In this document: positions 17,534 through 29,632 of the stretch, in pieces | How positions within the stretch are numbered: position 1 is the stretch's first letter | Layout of the letters: each line of letters opens with the position of its first letter | NCBI GenBank assembly: GCA_018241995.1 | Contig: JAFECT010000006.1 | Span: 124,001-188,000, forward strand | Length of the DNA: 64,000 bases | From: Pseudomonadota bacterium | Lineage (GTDB): Bacteria > Pseudomonadota > Alphaproteobacteria > Caulobacterales > Caulobacteraceae | Reading direction: 5' to 3' | Program-made: the position numbers and the translations under genes | The notes under the pieces: generated by a model | What the model was told of the DNA's origin: nothing | Databases searched by the model: none | The model's input: the letters and a program-made list of their open reading frames with translations, nothing else

Positions 17534-19396
17534 GTGACGCTCGATTCCCCATTGCTTGAAAAACCCGTTGCGGGCGCCGGCCTCGACCAGGCGCGCGAGA
17601 TTCTGCGCCGGGTGTGGGGTCACTCCGATTTCCGTGGGCTGCAGGCCGGGGTGATCGAGGAGATGCTGGCCGGGCGCGACGCCCTGGCCGTGCTGCCGAC
17701 CGGTGGCGGCAAGAGCGTCTGCTATCAGATCCCCAGCCTGATGCGGCCGGGCGTGGGCCTGGTGGTCTCGCCCCTGATCGCCCTGATGGCTGACCAGGTC
17801 GCGGCCCTGACCCAGCTGGGGGTGCGCGCGGCGCGGCTCGACTCCACCCTGACGCCGCGCGAGCGGTCCGAGATCTGGCAGGCGGCGGAACAGGGTGAGC
17901 TCGACCTGCTCTACCTCGCGCCCGAAGGCCTGATGAACGGGGCGCTGGACCGGCTGCAGGACCTGAAGATCGCCCTGATCGCCATCGACGAGGCGCACTG
18001 CGTCAGCCAGTGGGGCCACGACTTCCGGCCGGAGTACCGAGGCCTAGGGCGGCTGGCGGAGCTGTTCCCCGGCGTGCCGCGCCTGGCGGTGACCGCCACC
18101 GCTGACGCGCGCACCCGCGAAGACGTGCGCCGGTCCCTGCGGCTGGGCGATGCGGCTGAGTTCGTCGCCAGCTTCGACCGGCCCAACCTGATCCTATCGG
18201 CCGAACGCAAGCGCGGCGCCGGGCACAAGCGGGTGCTGGAGCTGGTGGCGGCGCGACCGGACCGCTCGGGCATCGTCTATGCCGGCTCGCGCGACGGGAC
18301 CGAGAAACTGGCCGAGAGCCTGCGCGCCGAGGGGGTCAAGGCCCTGGCCTATCACGCGGGCCTGGACAAGCAGGTCCGCCACGACCGCCTGCACGAGTTC
18401 CTGGACGAGGACGACCGAGTGATGGTGGCGACCATCGCCTTCGGCATGGGGGTCGACAAGCCCGACGTGCGCTATGTGATCCATGCTGATCCGCCGGGCT
18501 CCATCGAGGCCTATTGGCAGGAGGTCGGCCGCGGCGGGCGTGACGGCGACCCGGCTGAGGGTATCACCCTCTACGGCGCCTCGGACATCGCCTGGGCCAT
18601 GCGCCGCATTGGCGAGCGCGAGATGGACCCCGAGGTGAAGGCCGTGCAGCTGGCCAAGGTGCGCCGGCTCTATTCCATGCTGGACGGATTGAATTGCCGC
18701 CCGGCGGCGGTCAGGCGCTACTTCGGCGAGGAGGGCGTGGAGCCCTGCGGACGCTGCGACCTGTGCGTCGCGCCCCCGCTGGCGATCGACGCCACCCAGG
18801 CGGCCCAGAAGGCCCTGGCGGCGGTGCATCGGCTGGGCGGTCGCTACGGCAAGGGGCGCATCACCGACCACCTGATGGGCAAGACCAAGGACGTCAGCGA
18901 ATACGAGGCCAAGCTTTCGACCTTCGGCATCGGGCGCGAGTTCAGCGTCAGCGGTTGGCGCGACCTGATCGACCAGCTGCTGTTCGAGGGCCTGCTGGTC
19001 GAGGACCCCAACGACGGCCGCCCGCTGATCGGCCTGGGCGACCCGGCGGCGGTCAAGGCCGTCTACCGCGGCGAGCGGCAGGTGGCGCTGCGCCAGGAGC
19101 CCGAGGCCCACGATGCGCCGCGCGCCGCGCGCCGGGCCAAACGCTCCGGCCGCGACCCCCTGGCCGAGATCGGGCCTGAGGACCGGCTGCTGTTCGAGGC
19201 CCTGCGAGGCTGGCGCAAGGAGGTGGCGACCGCCCAGGGCGTGCCGCCCTATGTGGTCTTCCACGACCGCACCCTGATGGAGATCGCGCTCGCTCGGCCC
19301 AAGAGCGCCGCCGAACTCGGCCGCGTGGGCGGGGTCGGCCAGGGCAAGCTCGACCGCTATGGCGCGGCGGTCTTGAAGCTGGTGCGCGACAACTAG
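17534..19396 (+). CDS. recQ: ATP-dependent DNA helicase RecQ
   Basis: 620 residues, GTG start at 17534. SF2 helicase motifs include I (LPTGGGKSVCYQ), II (DEAH), III (TATAD) and VI (QEVGRGGRDG). The zinc site is Cys-x16-Cys-x2-Cys-x2-Cys (LNCRP...PCGRCDLC), followed by a winged-helix RQC region and a C-terminal HRDC domain (PKSAAELGRVGGVGQGKLDRYG). It unwinds DNA at stalled forks and in recombination. A weak LexA-like sequence upstream (17492-17506) is not perfect. Confidence 0.96.
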   Translation: MTLDSPLLEKPVAGAGLDQAREILRRVWGHSDFRGLQAGVIEEMLAGRDALAVLPTGGGKSVCYQIPSLMRPGVGLVVSPLIALMADQVAALTQLGVRAARLDSTLTPRERSEIWQAAEQGELDLLYLAPEGLMNGALDRLQDLKIALIAIDEAHCVSQWGHDFRPEYRGLGRLAELFPGVPRLAVTATADARTREDVRRSLRLGDAAEFVASFDRPNLILSAERKRGAGHKRVLELVAARPDRSGIVYAGSRDGTEKLAESLRAEGVKALAYHAGLDKQVRHDRLHEFLDEDDRVMVATIAFGMGVDKPDVRYVIHADPPGSIEAYWQEVGRGGRDGDPAEGITLYGASDIAWAMRRIGEREMDPEVKAVQLAKVRRLYSMLDGLNCRPAAVRRYFGEEGVEPCGRCDLCVAPPLAIDATQAAQKALAAVHRLGGRYGKGRITDHLMGKTKDVSEYEAKLSTFGIGREFSVSGWRDLIDQLLFEGLLVEDPNDGRPLIGLGDPAAVKAVYRGERQVALRQEPEAHDAPRAARRAKRSGRDPLAEIGPEDRLLFEALRGWRKEVATAQGVPPYVVFHDRTLMEIALARPKSAAELGRVGGVGQGKLDRYGAAVLKLVRDN

Positions 19397-19410
19397 CGCC
19401 CAAGCGAAAA

Positions 19411-19434
19411 GGGGCCGAGCTGGCGCCCGGCCCC
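19411..19434. terminator. Intrinsic terminator between recQ and the convergent hydrolase
   Basis: GGGGCCG (19411-19417) pairs with CGGCCCC (19428-19434) across a 10-base loop. AAAA lies to the left and a short TCCGTTT to the right, so it can work for both converging transcripts. Confidence 0.6.
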
Positions 19435-19456
19435 TCCGTTTCAGACCTTCGCCGCT

Positions 19457-20419
19457 TCAGTTCGCCAGGAAGGTCATGACCTCGCGGTCGAAGCGCTCGG
19501 GCTGGTCGAACATGATGAAGTGGCGACTGGGCGAGACCGCGATCAGCTTGGCGCCCTTCAGATTGGCGTAGAGGCCGGTGATGTATGCGGTGGTCTTGGC
19601 CTCGTCCTGCGGGAACTGCGGGCCGTGGGCGAAGAGGACCGTGGCCGAGACTTGGATCTTGGCCAGTTCGGGGCGCAGGTCGGTGACGATCAGGTCGGCG
19701 AAGGCGCGCCCGCCCACTGCGTGGCTGGAGGCCAGGCCCCAGCCGTAGACCATCGCCTGATCGGCCGGGGCGGAAACCAGCGGGTAGGTGTTGGCCCAGA
19801 CGCCCTTGGCCCAGCCCGCGTCGTCGCTCATCGCCATGCCCCTGGCCATGCCGTCCGCCATGGGCTTCAGCTTCTCGGGCGTCGCCTGCGGGCCGCCGAA
19901 CAGGGCGCCCAGGAAGGGCAGGGAATCCACGGCCATGATCCTGCCGACCGCATCCGGATGGCGCGCGGCCAGCATCAGGGCCGCCTCGCCGCCGAGCGAA
20001 TGGCCGATCACGGCCGGGCGCTTCAGATGCTGGTCGGAGATGTAGCGGGCGATGGCCTCGACCGTGGGCGCGACCACCTCGCCCGAGGCATTGTCGCCGG
20101 CCGGCGTGCCGGCGAAGCCCGCGATCTGGATGCGGTGGAAACGGTACTGGCCGGAATGTGCCTGCACCAGCCGGCTGAAGGTGTCGCGGCTGGAGTCGAG
20201 GCCAGGGATCAGGATCACGTCCGGCCCGTGGCCCACCACCTCGACGGTGAAGCGGCCGTATTGCAGCGGCCGGGAGTCCGTCGCCGGAAGCGGAGGGTTG
20301 GCGGGGGCGGCCACCGGAGGCGCGGGCATCTGGGCCAGACCTGCGGTCGGCACCGCAGCCAGGAGAGCGGCGACCGCGGCGGCGGCGACAAGGAGGGGGC
20401 GCGTGAGAGGGCGAGACAT
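19457..20419 (-). CDS. Exported alpha/beta hydrolase
   Basis: 320 residues with an N-terminal signal peptide (LVAAAAVAALLAAVPTAGLAQ). The nucleophile elbow VIGHSLGGEAAL keeps Ser, and PSRHFIMFDQP supplies the catalytic His. It is a close paralogue of the degenerate hydrolase at 15440-16333. The periplasmic substrate is unknown. The gene has its own upstream palindrome (20446-20462), so it is probably separately regulated. Confidence 0.88.
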   Translation of the reverse strand: MSRPLTRPLLVAAAAVAALLAAVPTAGLAQMPAPPVAAPANPPLPATDSRPLQYGRFTVEVVGHGPDVILIPGLDSSRDTFSRLVQAHSGQYRFHRIQIAGFAGTPAGDNASGEVVAPTVEAIARYISDQHLKRPAVIGHSLGGEAALMLAARHPDAVGRIMAVDSLPFLGALFGGPQATPEKLKPMADGMARGMAMSDDAGWAKGVWANTYPLVSAPADQAMVYGWGLASSHAVGGRAFADLIVTDLRPELAKIQVSATVLFAHGPQFPQDEAKTTAYITGLYANLKGAKLIAVSPSRHFIMFDQPERFDREVMTFLAN

Positions 20420-20445
20420 GGGATAAGCTCCGTTCTTGAGAAAGA

Positions 20446-20462
20446 ACTTTGCAAATCAAAGT
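20446..20462. promoter_or_regulatory. Palindromic operator candidate upstream of the exported hydrolase
   Basis: ACTTTG-caaat-CAAAGT is a perfect 6-base inverted repeat with a 5-base centre. A second one, GTTCTT-gaga-AAGAAC (20432-20447), partly overlaps it. Both lie within 45 bases of the hydrolase ATG (20419). The regulator is not identified. Confidence 0.5.
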
Positions 20463-20508
20463 ATGAAGGTCAAGAGGCTTTGCTTTTGGCCTCGGAGCGC
20501 CTTGCTTG

Positions 20509-21900
20509 CTAAGGGTTTGCGACGGGCTTTCGGGTGAAGCCGAGCGCGAGCAGCACCGCCGCCAGCACCAGACAGGCCCAGGCGAAGGCGTCGCCGATCT
20601 GCAGGTAGTTGGCCGTGCCCGGACCCGGCAGGACCTGGCTCATCGCGGCGGCGTAGCCGTTCTTGCCGCTGGTCGCGCGCGCCACGATCCGTCCTTGCGC
20701 GTCGGTGACGGTGACGAGTCCGTTCTTGGCCGAGCGCACGATGGCGTAGCCGCCCTCCACGCCGCGCAGGATCGCCATGCGGGCGTGGGCCCAGCCGTCC
20801 GCATCGAAGTCCCAGGCGGGGACCAGCATGACGCCGATGTGGTTCTGGGCGTCGGCGCGCAGGGTGGCCTGGAAGTCCATGTCCTTGCAGATCGCCACGG
20901 CCTGGCGCGGGGCGAAAACGCCGGCGCCCGGACCGGGGACGAACATGCTCTCCAGCCCCGGCACCATGTGGCGCTTGGCGTAGGCATAGGGCGCGGCGTG
21001 GGGCGCGAAGACCACGGCGATATTGCGCCGGTCGGGTCCTGCCTGGTCGAAGCCCGCCACGATGGTCGCGCCAGTGTCGTCGGCAGCCTTGATCAGAGGC
21101 GCGTAGAGGGCCGCGCGCCACTCAGGCTTCAGCAGCGCCGCCTTCTCGGGGAAGACGATGTAGCGGGCGCCCTTGGCGGCCAGCGCGCGAGCCTCAGCAG
21201 CCTCGGCCTCGACGGTCTTGAGGTTCAGGTCGATCGCGGTCCGGCTCGCGCGATGCTCATAGGCGTCATCGTCGATCGCGGCGGCGGCGGCCGTCACATG
21301 CTGACCGGCGAAGGTGGTCCCCAGGCGCAACAGGCCGAAGCCCAGGTTGAGCGCGAACAGGGCCGTCGCAATGGCCAGCGGCGCCTTGCGGCGGGTGCGC
21401 AGCGCCATGGCCACGCCGCTCGCCGTGGCCGCGATCAGGAAGCTGATGATCCACAGCCCGAACACGGAGGCGCCCTGGATCAGCGCGGGCTGGCCGACCT
21501 GGCTGTAGGCCCAGGAGCCGAAGGTGCCGTCGGGTAGGTAGGAGATACCGAGCTCGGCCGTGGTCCAGAGCGCGGGGAAGGCCAGCCAGCCGACGGCCGG
21601 AGACAGTCGTCTCGCCGGCAGGCGGCTCAGCACCACGACGATGGCCAGGATCAGGCCTTGGGCGACGGCCAGGATCAGGATACGCGGCCCCATGATCGAG
21701 CCGTAGGCCTCCCAGAGCCAACCGTTGCCGAGCGCGCCGGCGGCGAGGGCGGCGAGCCCCACCTGCCAGGTCTTCGCCGGTCCGTAGGCCAGCCACAGAA
21801 GCGGCAAGGGCGCCAGCCAGGCCAGGGGCCAGGCGTCATGCAGGCCCATGCCGAGGTAGAAGCAGGCGGCGCTGAGGAGGGCGGCGGCGACGGCGATCAT
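20509..21900 (-). CDS. Lnt-like membrane protein with carbon-nitrogen hydrolase domain
   Basis: 463 residues from ATG 21900. The N-terminal half has about six membrane helices. The C-terminal half is a nitrilase-superfamily domain with FPEKA (Glu), KRHMVPGLE (Lys) and AICKDMDF (Cys), the Glu-Lys-Cys triad arrangement of apolipoprotein N-acyltransferase, and a last membrane helix follows. Canonical Lnt has Cys-Tyr-Glu at the nucleophile; here it is Cys-Lys-Asp, and the protein is shorter than usual Lnt. The ATG overlaps the tetR stop. It could be a second, regulated acyltransferase or an amidase. Confidence 0.8.
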   Translation of the reverse strand: MIAVAAALLSAACFYLGMGLHDAWPLAWLAPLPLLWLAYGPAKTWQVGLAALAAGALGNGWLWEAYGSIMGPRILILAVAQGLILAIVVVLSRLPARRLSPAVGWLAFPALWTTAELGISYLPDGTFGSWAYSQVGQPALIQGASVFGLWIISFLIAATASGVAMALRTRRKAPLAIATALFALNLGFGLLRLGTTFAGQHVTAAAAAIDDDAYEHRASRTAIDLNLKTVEAEAAEARALAAKGARYIVFPEKAALLKPEWRAALYAPLIKAADDTGATIVAGFDQAGPDRRNIAVVFAPHAAPYAYAKRHMVPGLESMFVPGPGAGVFAPRQAVAICKDMDFQATLRADAQNHIGVMLVPAWDFDADGWAHARMAILRGVEGGYAIVRSAKNGLVTVTDAQGRIVARATSGKNGYAAAMSQVLPGPGTANYLQIGDAFAWACLVLAAVLLALGFTRKPVANP

Positions 21901-22484
21901 GGGGTTGGCTCCGGCGTGGCGAAGGACGTGAGGCAGCGTTTGATGGCGCGGGCGGCGAAGTCGCGGAAGCCGGCCTCGGAGGAGAAGCGGCCGGCGCGAT
22001 AGAGGGAGATCAGGCCCTGGCCCAGGCCCCAGACCGTCATCATCACCTCGAGCGCTGAGGCGTCCGCGGCGAGACCCTTGCCGCGCGCGGCCTCGATCGC
22101 GTCTAGCAGGCGGTTGACCGGAGCCGAGCGGCGTTGGGCGAAATCCTCGGGAAACTTGCGAGCCGAGCGGGCGGGCAGAATGAAGGCGGCCTCGAACCGG
22201 CGCGGTTCGTCGAGCGCGAAGTCGATGAAGGCGTTCAGGCCGGTCTCGACCATCCACATGGGCTCGGCGTCACCCACCAGCGCCGCGGCCAGCCGACGGT
22301 CCCAAGCCGCCAGCCCATCCTCGGTCAAGGCGTCGACCAGGGCGTCCTTGTCGGCGAAGTGCCGGTAGAGCGCCATGGGCGTCAGGCCCACGGCCGCCGC
22401 CACCTTGCGCATCGACAGCCCCTCGACCCCCTCGGCGTCGAACAGGGCGCGGGCGGCGTCGAAGACACGGTCGCGAGTGCTCAT
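21897..22484 (-). CDS. TetR-family transcriptional regulator
   Basis: 195 residues from ATG 22484. The N-terminal helix-turn-helix is VFDAARALFDAEGVEGLSMRKVAAAVGLTPMALYRHF; the C-terminal ligand domain is helical and has no close match that I recognise. The stop overlaps the start of the Lnt-like gene (ATGA), so both are made from one message. A palindromic operator covers its own start codon, which argues for autoregulation of the pair. Confidence 0.92.
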   Translation of the reverse strand: MSTRDRVFDAARALFDAEGVEGLSMRKVAAAVGLTPMALYRHFADKDALVDALTEDGLAAWDRRLAAALVGDAEPMWMVETGLNAFIDFALDEPRRFEAAFILPARSARKFPEDFAQRRSAPVNRLLDAIEAARGKGLAADASALEVMMTVWGLGQGLISLYRAGRFSSEAGFRDFAARAIKRCLTSFATPEPTP

Positions 22485-22500
22485 GTATACAGTGTATACA
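22484..22500. promoter_or_regulatory. TetR operator candidate
   Basis: TGTATACA occurs twice, separated by one G (22484-22491 and 22493-22500). Each 8-mer is itself palindromic and the whole 17-mer is symmetric except at the centre. The left half begins at the first base of the tetR start codon. This is typical size and symmetry for a TetR-family operator. Confidence 0.75.
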
Positions 22501-22563
22501 TCAAAGCCAGGCAATATCCAAGCGCGATCCCGCTTCCCTTGTATGAGAAGGATTTTGCAGTGG

Positions 22564-26119
<3,556 letters not shown>

Positions 26120-26145
26120 GCCCTAACCCCGTAAGGATATGAGGC

Positions 26146-27264
26146 TCACACCCTCAGCGGCATCAGCACGTACTGGACCCCCGGATCGACCGGATCCAGC
26201 ACCAGGGTGGGCGAAGCCGGGTCGGCGAAGCGGAACTCGGCGTTCTCGCCCTTCACCTGGCCGGCGACGTCGAGCAGGTAGCGCGCGTTGAAGCCGATCT
26301 CGAAGCTCTCGCCGTCGTAGTCGACCTCGACCTCTTCCACCGCCTGACCGGCCTCCATGTTGCGCACGGTCAGGACCACCTTGCCGGGCTCCACCGCCAG
26401 CTTCACCGAGCGGGACTTTTCGGCCGAGATGGTGGAGACCCGGTCCACGGCCTGGGCGATCAGGGTGTTGTCGACGTTCAGGATCCGATCGTTGTCGCGC
26501 GGGATCACCCGCATGTAGTCCGGGAACGAGCCGTCGATGACCTTCGAGGTCAGGGAGGCGCGGCCGAACTCGAAGCGCACCTTGGCCGGCGAGACCTGGA
26601 TGTCGACCGGGCCGGAGCCGTCGTCGAGCAGGCGGCGCACCTGGTCGATGGTCTTGCGCGGGATGATCACGCCGGGACCGCCAACCGAGCCTTCCGGCGC
26701 GGGGCATTCGGCTAGGGCCAGGCGGTGGCCGTCGGTGGCCACGGCGCGCAGCTTGGCCTCGCCGTTGTCGACCACCGTGTGCAGGTAGAGGCCGTTCAGA
26801 TAGTAGCGGGTCTCTTCGGTCGAGATGGCGAAGCGGGTTTTGTCGATGAGCCGCGCCAGGTCGTCCTTCATCAGGGTGTAGCGGGTCGAAAGGCCCTCGG
26901 ACGACATCACCGGGAAGTCGCCGGCGGGCAGCACCGGAAGGGCGAAGCGCGAGCGGCCGGCCGAGACCGACAGGCGCGGGTCGTCGCCGGCGTAGCGGAG
27001 CTCGACATCAGCCCCGTCGGGCAGCTTGCGCACGATCTCGTAGAGGGTGTGGGCCGGGGCAGTGATCTGGCCCTGAGTGTTCACCACCGCCTCGCATTCG
27101 TCGACGATCTCCATGTCGAGGTCAGTCGCGGCGAAGGCCAGGCCGTCGCGGTTGGCCGACAGCAGGATGTTGGACAGGATCGGGATGGTGTTGCGCCGCT
27201 CAACGACGCTTTGAACGTGGCCCAGGGCCTTCAAAAGCGCGGCGCGCTCGATCGTCAGCTGCAT
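26146..27264 (-). CDS. dnaN: DNA polymerase III beta subunit (sliding clamp)
   Basis: 372 residues, the normal clamp length, in three repeated domains. It starts MQLTIERAALLKALGHVQSV and ends in VDPGVQYVLMPLRV, the usual MP(M/L)R terminus. It holds the replicase on DNA. It lies behind dnaA but a strong terminator (27379-27397) and 161 bases separate them, so it should have its own promoter. Confidence 0.97.
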   Translation of the reverse strand: MQLTIERAALLKALGHVQSVVERRNTIPILSNILLSANRDGLAFAATDLDMEIVDECEAVVNTQGQITAPAHTLYEIVRKLPDGADVELRYAGDDPRLSVSAGRSRFALPVLPAGDFPVMSSEGLSTRYTLMKDDLARLIDKTRFAISTEETRYYLNGLYLHTVVDNGEAKLRAVATDGHRLALAECPAPEGSVGGPGVIIPRKTIDQVRRLLDDGSGPVDIQVSPAKVRFEFGRASLTSKVIDGSFPDYMRVIPRDNDRILNVDNTLIAQAVDRVSTISAEKSRSVKLAVEPGKVVLTVRNMEAGQAVEEVEVDYDGESFEIGFNARYLLDVAGQVKGENAEFRFADPASPTLVLDPVDPGVQYVLMPLRV

Positions 27265-27378
27265 CTCGACGTGTCCGGCGGCCGGCGACTCGCGGCCTTG
27301 GTCAGAAAGGGTTCCGGAGAGTAGCGAAAATCAAGGTCGGGGGAAGGCCCTCTCCGACGCTCCAACCCCCGAAAGAAA

Positions 27379-27397
27379 CGGGGCCGCCAAGGCCCCG
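27379..27397 (-). terminator. Intrinsic terminator of dnaA
   Basis: Read on the minus strand: CGGGGCC-ttggc-GGCCCCG followed by TTTCTTTC. It lies 29 bases past the dnaA stop. Confidence 0.8.
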
Positions 27398-27425
27398 CTT
27401 CCGATCCGATATGCGTGGGGCGCGA

Positions 27426-28892
27426 TCAGCCTCGCAGCCGCCGCATCAGGGCGTCCACGTCGCGTGCGATCTGTTCGTCCGCCGCGATCAGCTCGTCGAT
27501 CTTCTTGACTGCGTGCAGCACGGTGGTGTGGTCGCGCCCGCCGAAGCGGCGGCCGATGTCCGGGTAGGAGCGGGTGGTCAGCTGCTTGCAGATGTGCATG
27601 GCGATCTGGCGAGGACGGGCGACCGCGCGGGTGCGCCGTTCGGACAGCAGGTCCGCCTGCTTCAGGCCGAAGTGATCCGCGGTGACCTTCTGGATCTCGT
27701 CGACGGTGATGCGCCGTTCGACCCCGCCCTTGAGATTGGGATGCAGCAGGGCCTGGGCGTCCTCGATGGACAGCTGGGCCAGACGCGGACCCGCGCCGGC
27801 GGCCAGGGTGTTCACCGCGCCTTCCAGCTCGCGAATGGAGCCCGGCACGCGGTCGGCCAGGAACTGCACCACTTCCGGGCGGGCGGGCAGGGCCACGCCC
27901 TGGCGCTCGGCCAGGAGCTGCAGCTTGCGCTCCACGATGCCGAGGCGCAGCGCCTTGTCGGCGGGCTCCACGGCGCAGACCAGGCCCGCGCCCAGGTGCG
28001 AGCGCAGCCGCGCCTCGACCTCGGTCAGGGCCGATGGCGGACGGTCGGCGGACAGCACCACCTGGCGGCCCTCTTCGACCAGGGCGGTCAGGGTGTGGAA
28101 CAGCTCCTCCTGGGACGAGGTCTTGCCGCCGATGAAGTGAACGTCGTCGATCAGCAGCAGGTCGGCGCCGCGCAGCTCTTCCTTGAAGGCCAGGACGGAG
28201 TGCTCGCGCAGGCTGCGCACGAAGGTCGACAGGAAACGCTCGGCGGTCAGGTAGATGACCTTGGCGTCCGGGCGCTGGCGCTGGGCCTCCCAGGCTATGG
28301 CGTTCAGAAGGTGCGTCTTCCCGTAGCCGTAGGGGCCGTGGAAGAATACCGGATTGAAATGCCCATCGACCCAGTTCGCGACCTGCTGGGCCATGGCGTG
28401 CGCGAAGGAGTTGCCGGGACCGGCGACGAAGCTGTCGAAAGTCATGCGATCCTGCAGGCCGGCGGCGCGGATCGGGCGTTCGGCGGCGCGCTGGGCCAGG
28501 TCGATCACCTCGGCGGTCGGCTGCGGGGTAACCGGTGGCGTAACCGCCGGTTGGACCGACGCGGGAACCTCGGCTTCGTATTCCGCTCGCGACTTCACAT
28601 CCAGGCGGCGACAGGCCGGGTCGTGCTGCCGCCACAGGTCGGCCAGACGGCGCTGCGCATTGCGGCGCACCCAGTCGCGGGCATAGGCGGTGGGGGTCAC
28701 CAGGCACAGGCCGGAAGCGCCGTCTCGAACGGCGGAAGGCGCGACATAGGAGTTAAACGCCCCCTCGCCCAGCTCGCCCCGAAGAGCGGCCGAAACCTTC
28801 ACCCACACCGCTTCCGGCGGTGTGTTCGCTCCCAAAGTCCCTGCCATCTTGTCCAGACCCCCAGCGCAATTCTTCTCTTTCGCCGGAATCAT
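27426..28892 (-). CDS. dnaA: Chromosomal replication initiator DnaA
   Basis: 488 residues from ATG 28892, which has GGAG four bases upstream; an internal ATG at 28847 (MAGTLGANTPPEAVW) is an alternative. Domain I and a Pro-rich linker (about residues 100-155) precede the AAA+ domain with Walker A GPYGYGKTHLLNAI and Walker B LLIDDVHFIGGK. The DNA-binding domain ends with FGGRDHTTVLHAVKKI, which contacts the DnaA box. The upstream region carries five GANTC sites. Confidence 0.97.
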   Translation of the reverse strand: MIPAKEKNCAGGLDKMAGTLGANTPPEAVWVKVSAALRGELGEGAFNSYVAPSAVRDGASGLCLVTPTAYARDWVRRNAQRRLADLWRQHDPACRRLDVKSRAEYEAEVPASVQPAVTPPVTPQPTAEVIDLAQRAAERPIRAAGLQDRMTFDSFVAGPGNSFAHAMAQQVANWVDGHFNPVFFHGPYGYGKTHLLNAIAWEAQRQRPDAKVIYLTAERFLSTFVRSLREHSVLAFKEELRGADLLLIDDVHFIGGKTSSQEELFHTLTALVEEGRQVVLSADRPPSALTEVEARLRSHLGAGLVCAVEPADKALRLGIVERKLQLLAERQGVALPARPEVVQFLADRVPGSIRELEGAVNTLAAGAGPRLAQLSIEDAQALLHPNLKGGVERRITVDEIQKVTADHFGLKQADLLSERRTRAVARPRQIAMHICKQLTTRSYPDIGRRFGGRDHTTVLHAVKKIDELIAADEQIARDVDALMRRLRG

Positions 28893-29131
28893 GTGACTCC
28901 GGCGGGAACGGCAACAAAAACAGACTCCTAGCGCTGACGCGGAACGCCCCGGTCCGCGCCTTGGTCATCCGTACGGGGATGATGTGCGTTAGGAGGACAA
29001 AATTAACGGCGCGGATTTGAGGGTCAACGGGTGATTCGATGCGCGCCGGTCAATAAAAAAGTTGACACCTCTAAGACCCTCGCTCGCTTGGAGAAATTTC
29101 CCCAAAGAAATTCGCGCAGGCCCAAAGAGTC
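28886..29131. promoter_or_regulatory. dnaA upstream region with five GANTC (CcrM) sites
   Basis: The 354-base gap between dnaA and rpsT (28893-29246) holds no gene. GANTC occurs at 28886-28890 (touching the dnaA start codon), 28895-28899, 28923-28927, 29033-29037 and 29127-29131. In Caulobacter the methylation state of the dnaA promoter influences its transcription. The stretch at 29051-29070 is unusually AT-rich with a TTGACA-like element (29061-29066) that points away from dnaA. No clear DnaA box (TTATCCACA) is visible. Confidence 0.65.
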
Positions 29132-29162
29132 GCAGTCCAATTTACTCCGAACACGTCGAAAA

Positions 29163-29186
29163 CCGAGCGAACTTGCGTTCGCTCGG
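29163..29186 (-). terminator. Intrinsic terminator of rpsT
   Basis: Read on the minus strand: CCGAGCGAAC-gcaa-GTTCGCTCGG followed by TTTTC. A perfect 10-base-pair stem with a GCAA tetraloop, 60 bases past the rpsT stop. Confidence 0.88.
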
Positions 29187-29246
29187 CTTTGTATTCATGA
29201 AGCTTTTATGAAGCCCGGCCTTATTTCGGCCACGCTGCGGCGAAGC

Positions 29247-29516
29247 TTAGGCGGCGGCCAGTCTTTTCAACGCAGCGGCGAGGCGCGACACTTTGCGCGC
29301 GCCCGTGTTCTTGTGGATGACGCCCTTGCCGACGGCGCGCATCACTTCCGACTGAGCCACGACGAACGCGGCCTTGGCGGCGTCCTTGTCACCGGCGGAC
29401 AGCGCCTCGTCGAACTTGCGCAGGAAGGTCCGCACGCGCGAGCGGCGAGCCTTGTTGACCTCGGTGCGGCGTTCGATCTTGCGGATCGCCTTCTTGGCGC
29501 CGGGGTTATTGGCCAT
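29247..29516 (-). CDS. rpsT: 30S ribosomal protein S20
   Basis: 89 residues from ATG 29516 ([17 protein letters not shown]), the typical S20 start; upstream in-frame residues are not conserved. The protein is Lys/Arg/Ala-rich and helical, and [19 protein letters not shown] is the conserved C-terminal 16S rRNA-binding block. Its position immediately before dnaA is shared with Caulobacter. Confidence 0.97.
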   Translation of the reverse strand: MANNPGAKKAIRKIERRTEVNKARRSRVRTFLRKFDEALSAGDKDAAKAAFVVAQSEVMRAVGKGVIHKNTGARKVSRLAAALKRLAAA

Positions 29517-29632
29517 GGGTCGAAACCTTTGAACGGACGCGCGCCGCAACCGGCCGGTCGCGGCGCGCAAAAATCGGAGGCGCGGATATAGCCGAAGGGT
29601 CTGCGGCGGTCAACGCGCCGCGGGCGGGCGGG

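Noticed and set aside
28893..29246. Replication origin next to dnaA
   Set aside because: No cluster of DnaA boxes (TTATCCACA or close) is visible; in Caulobacter the origin lies near hemE, which is not in this window.
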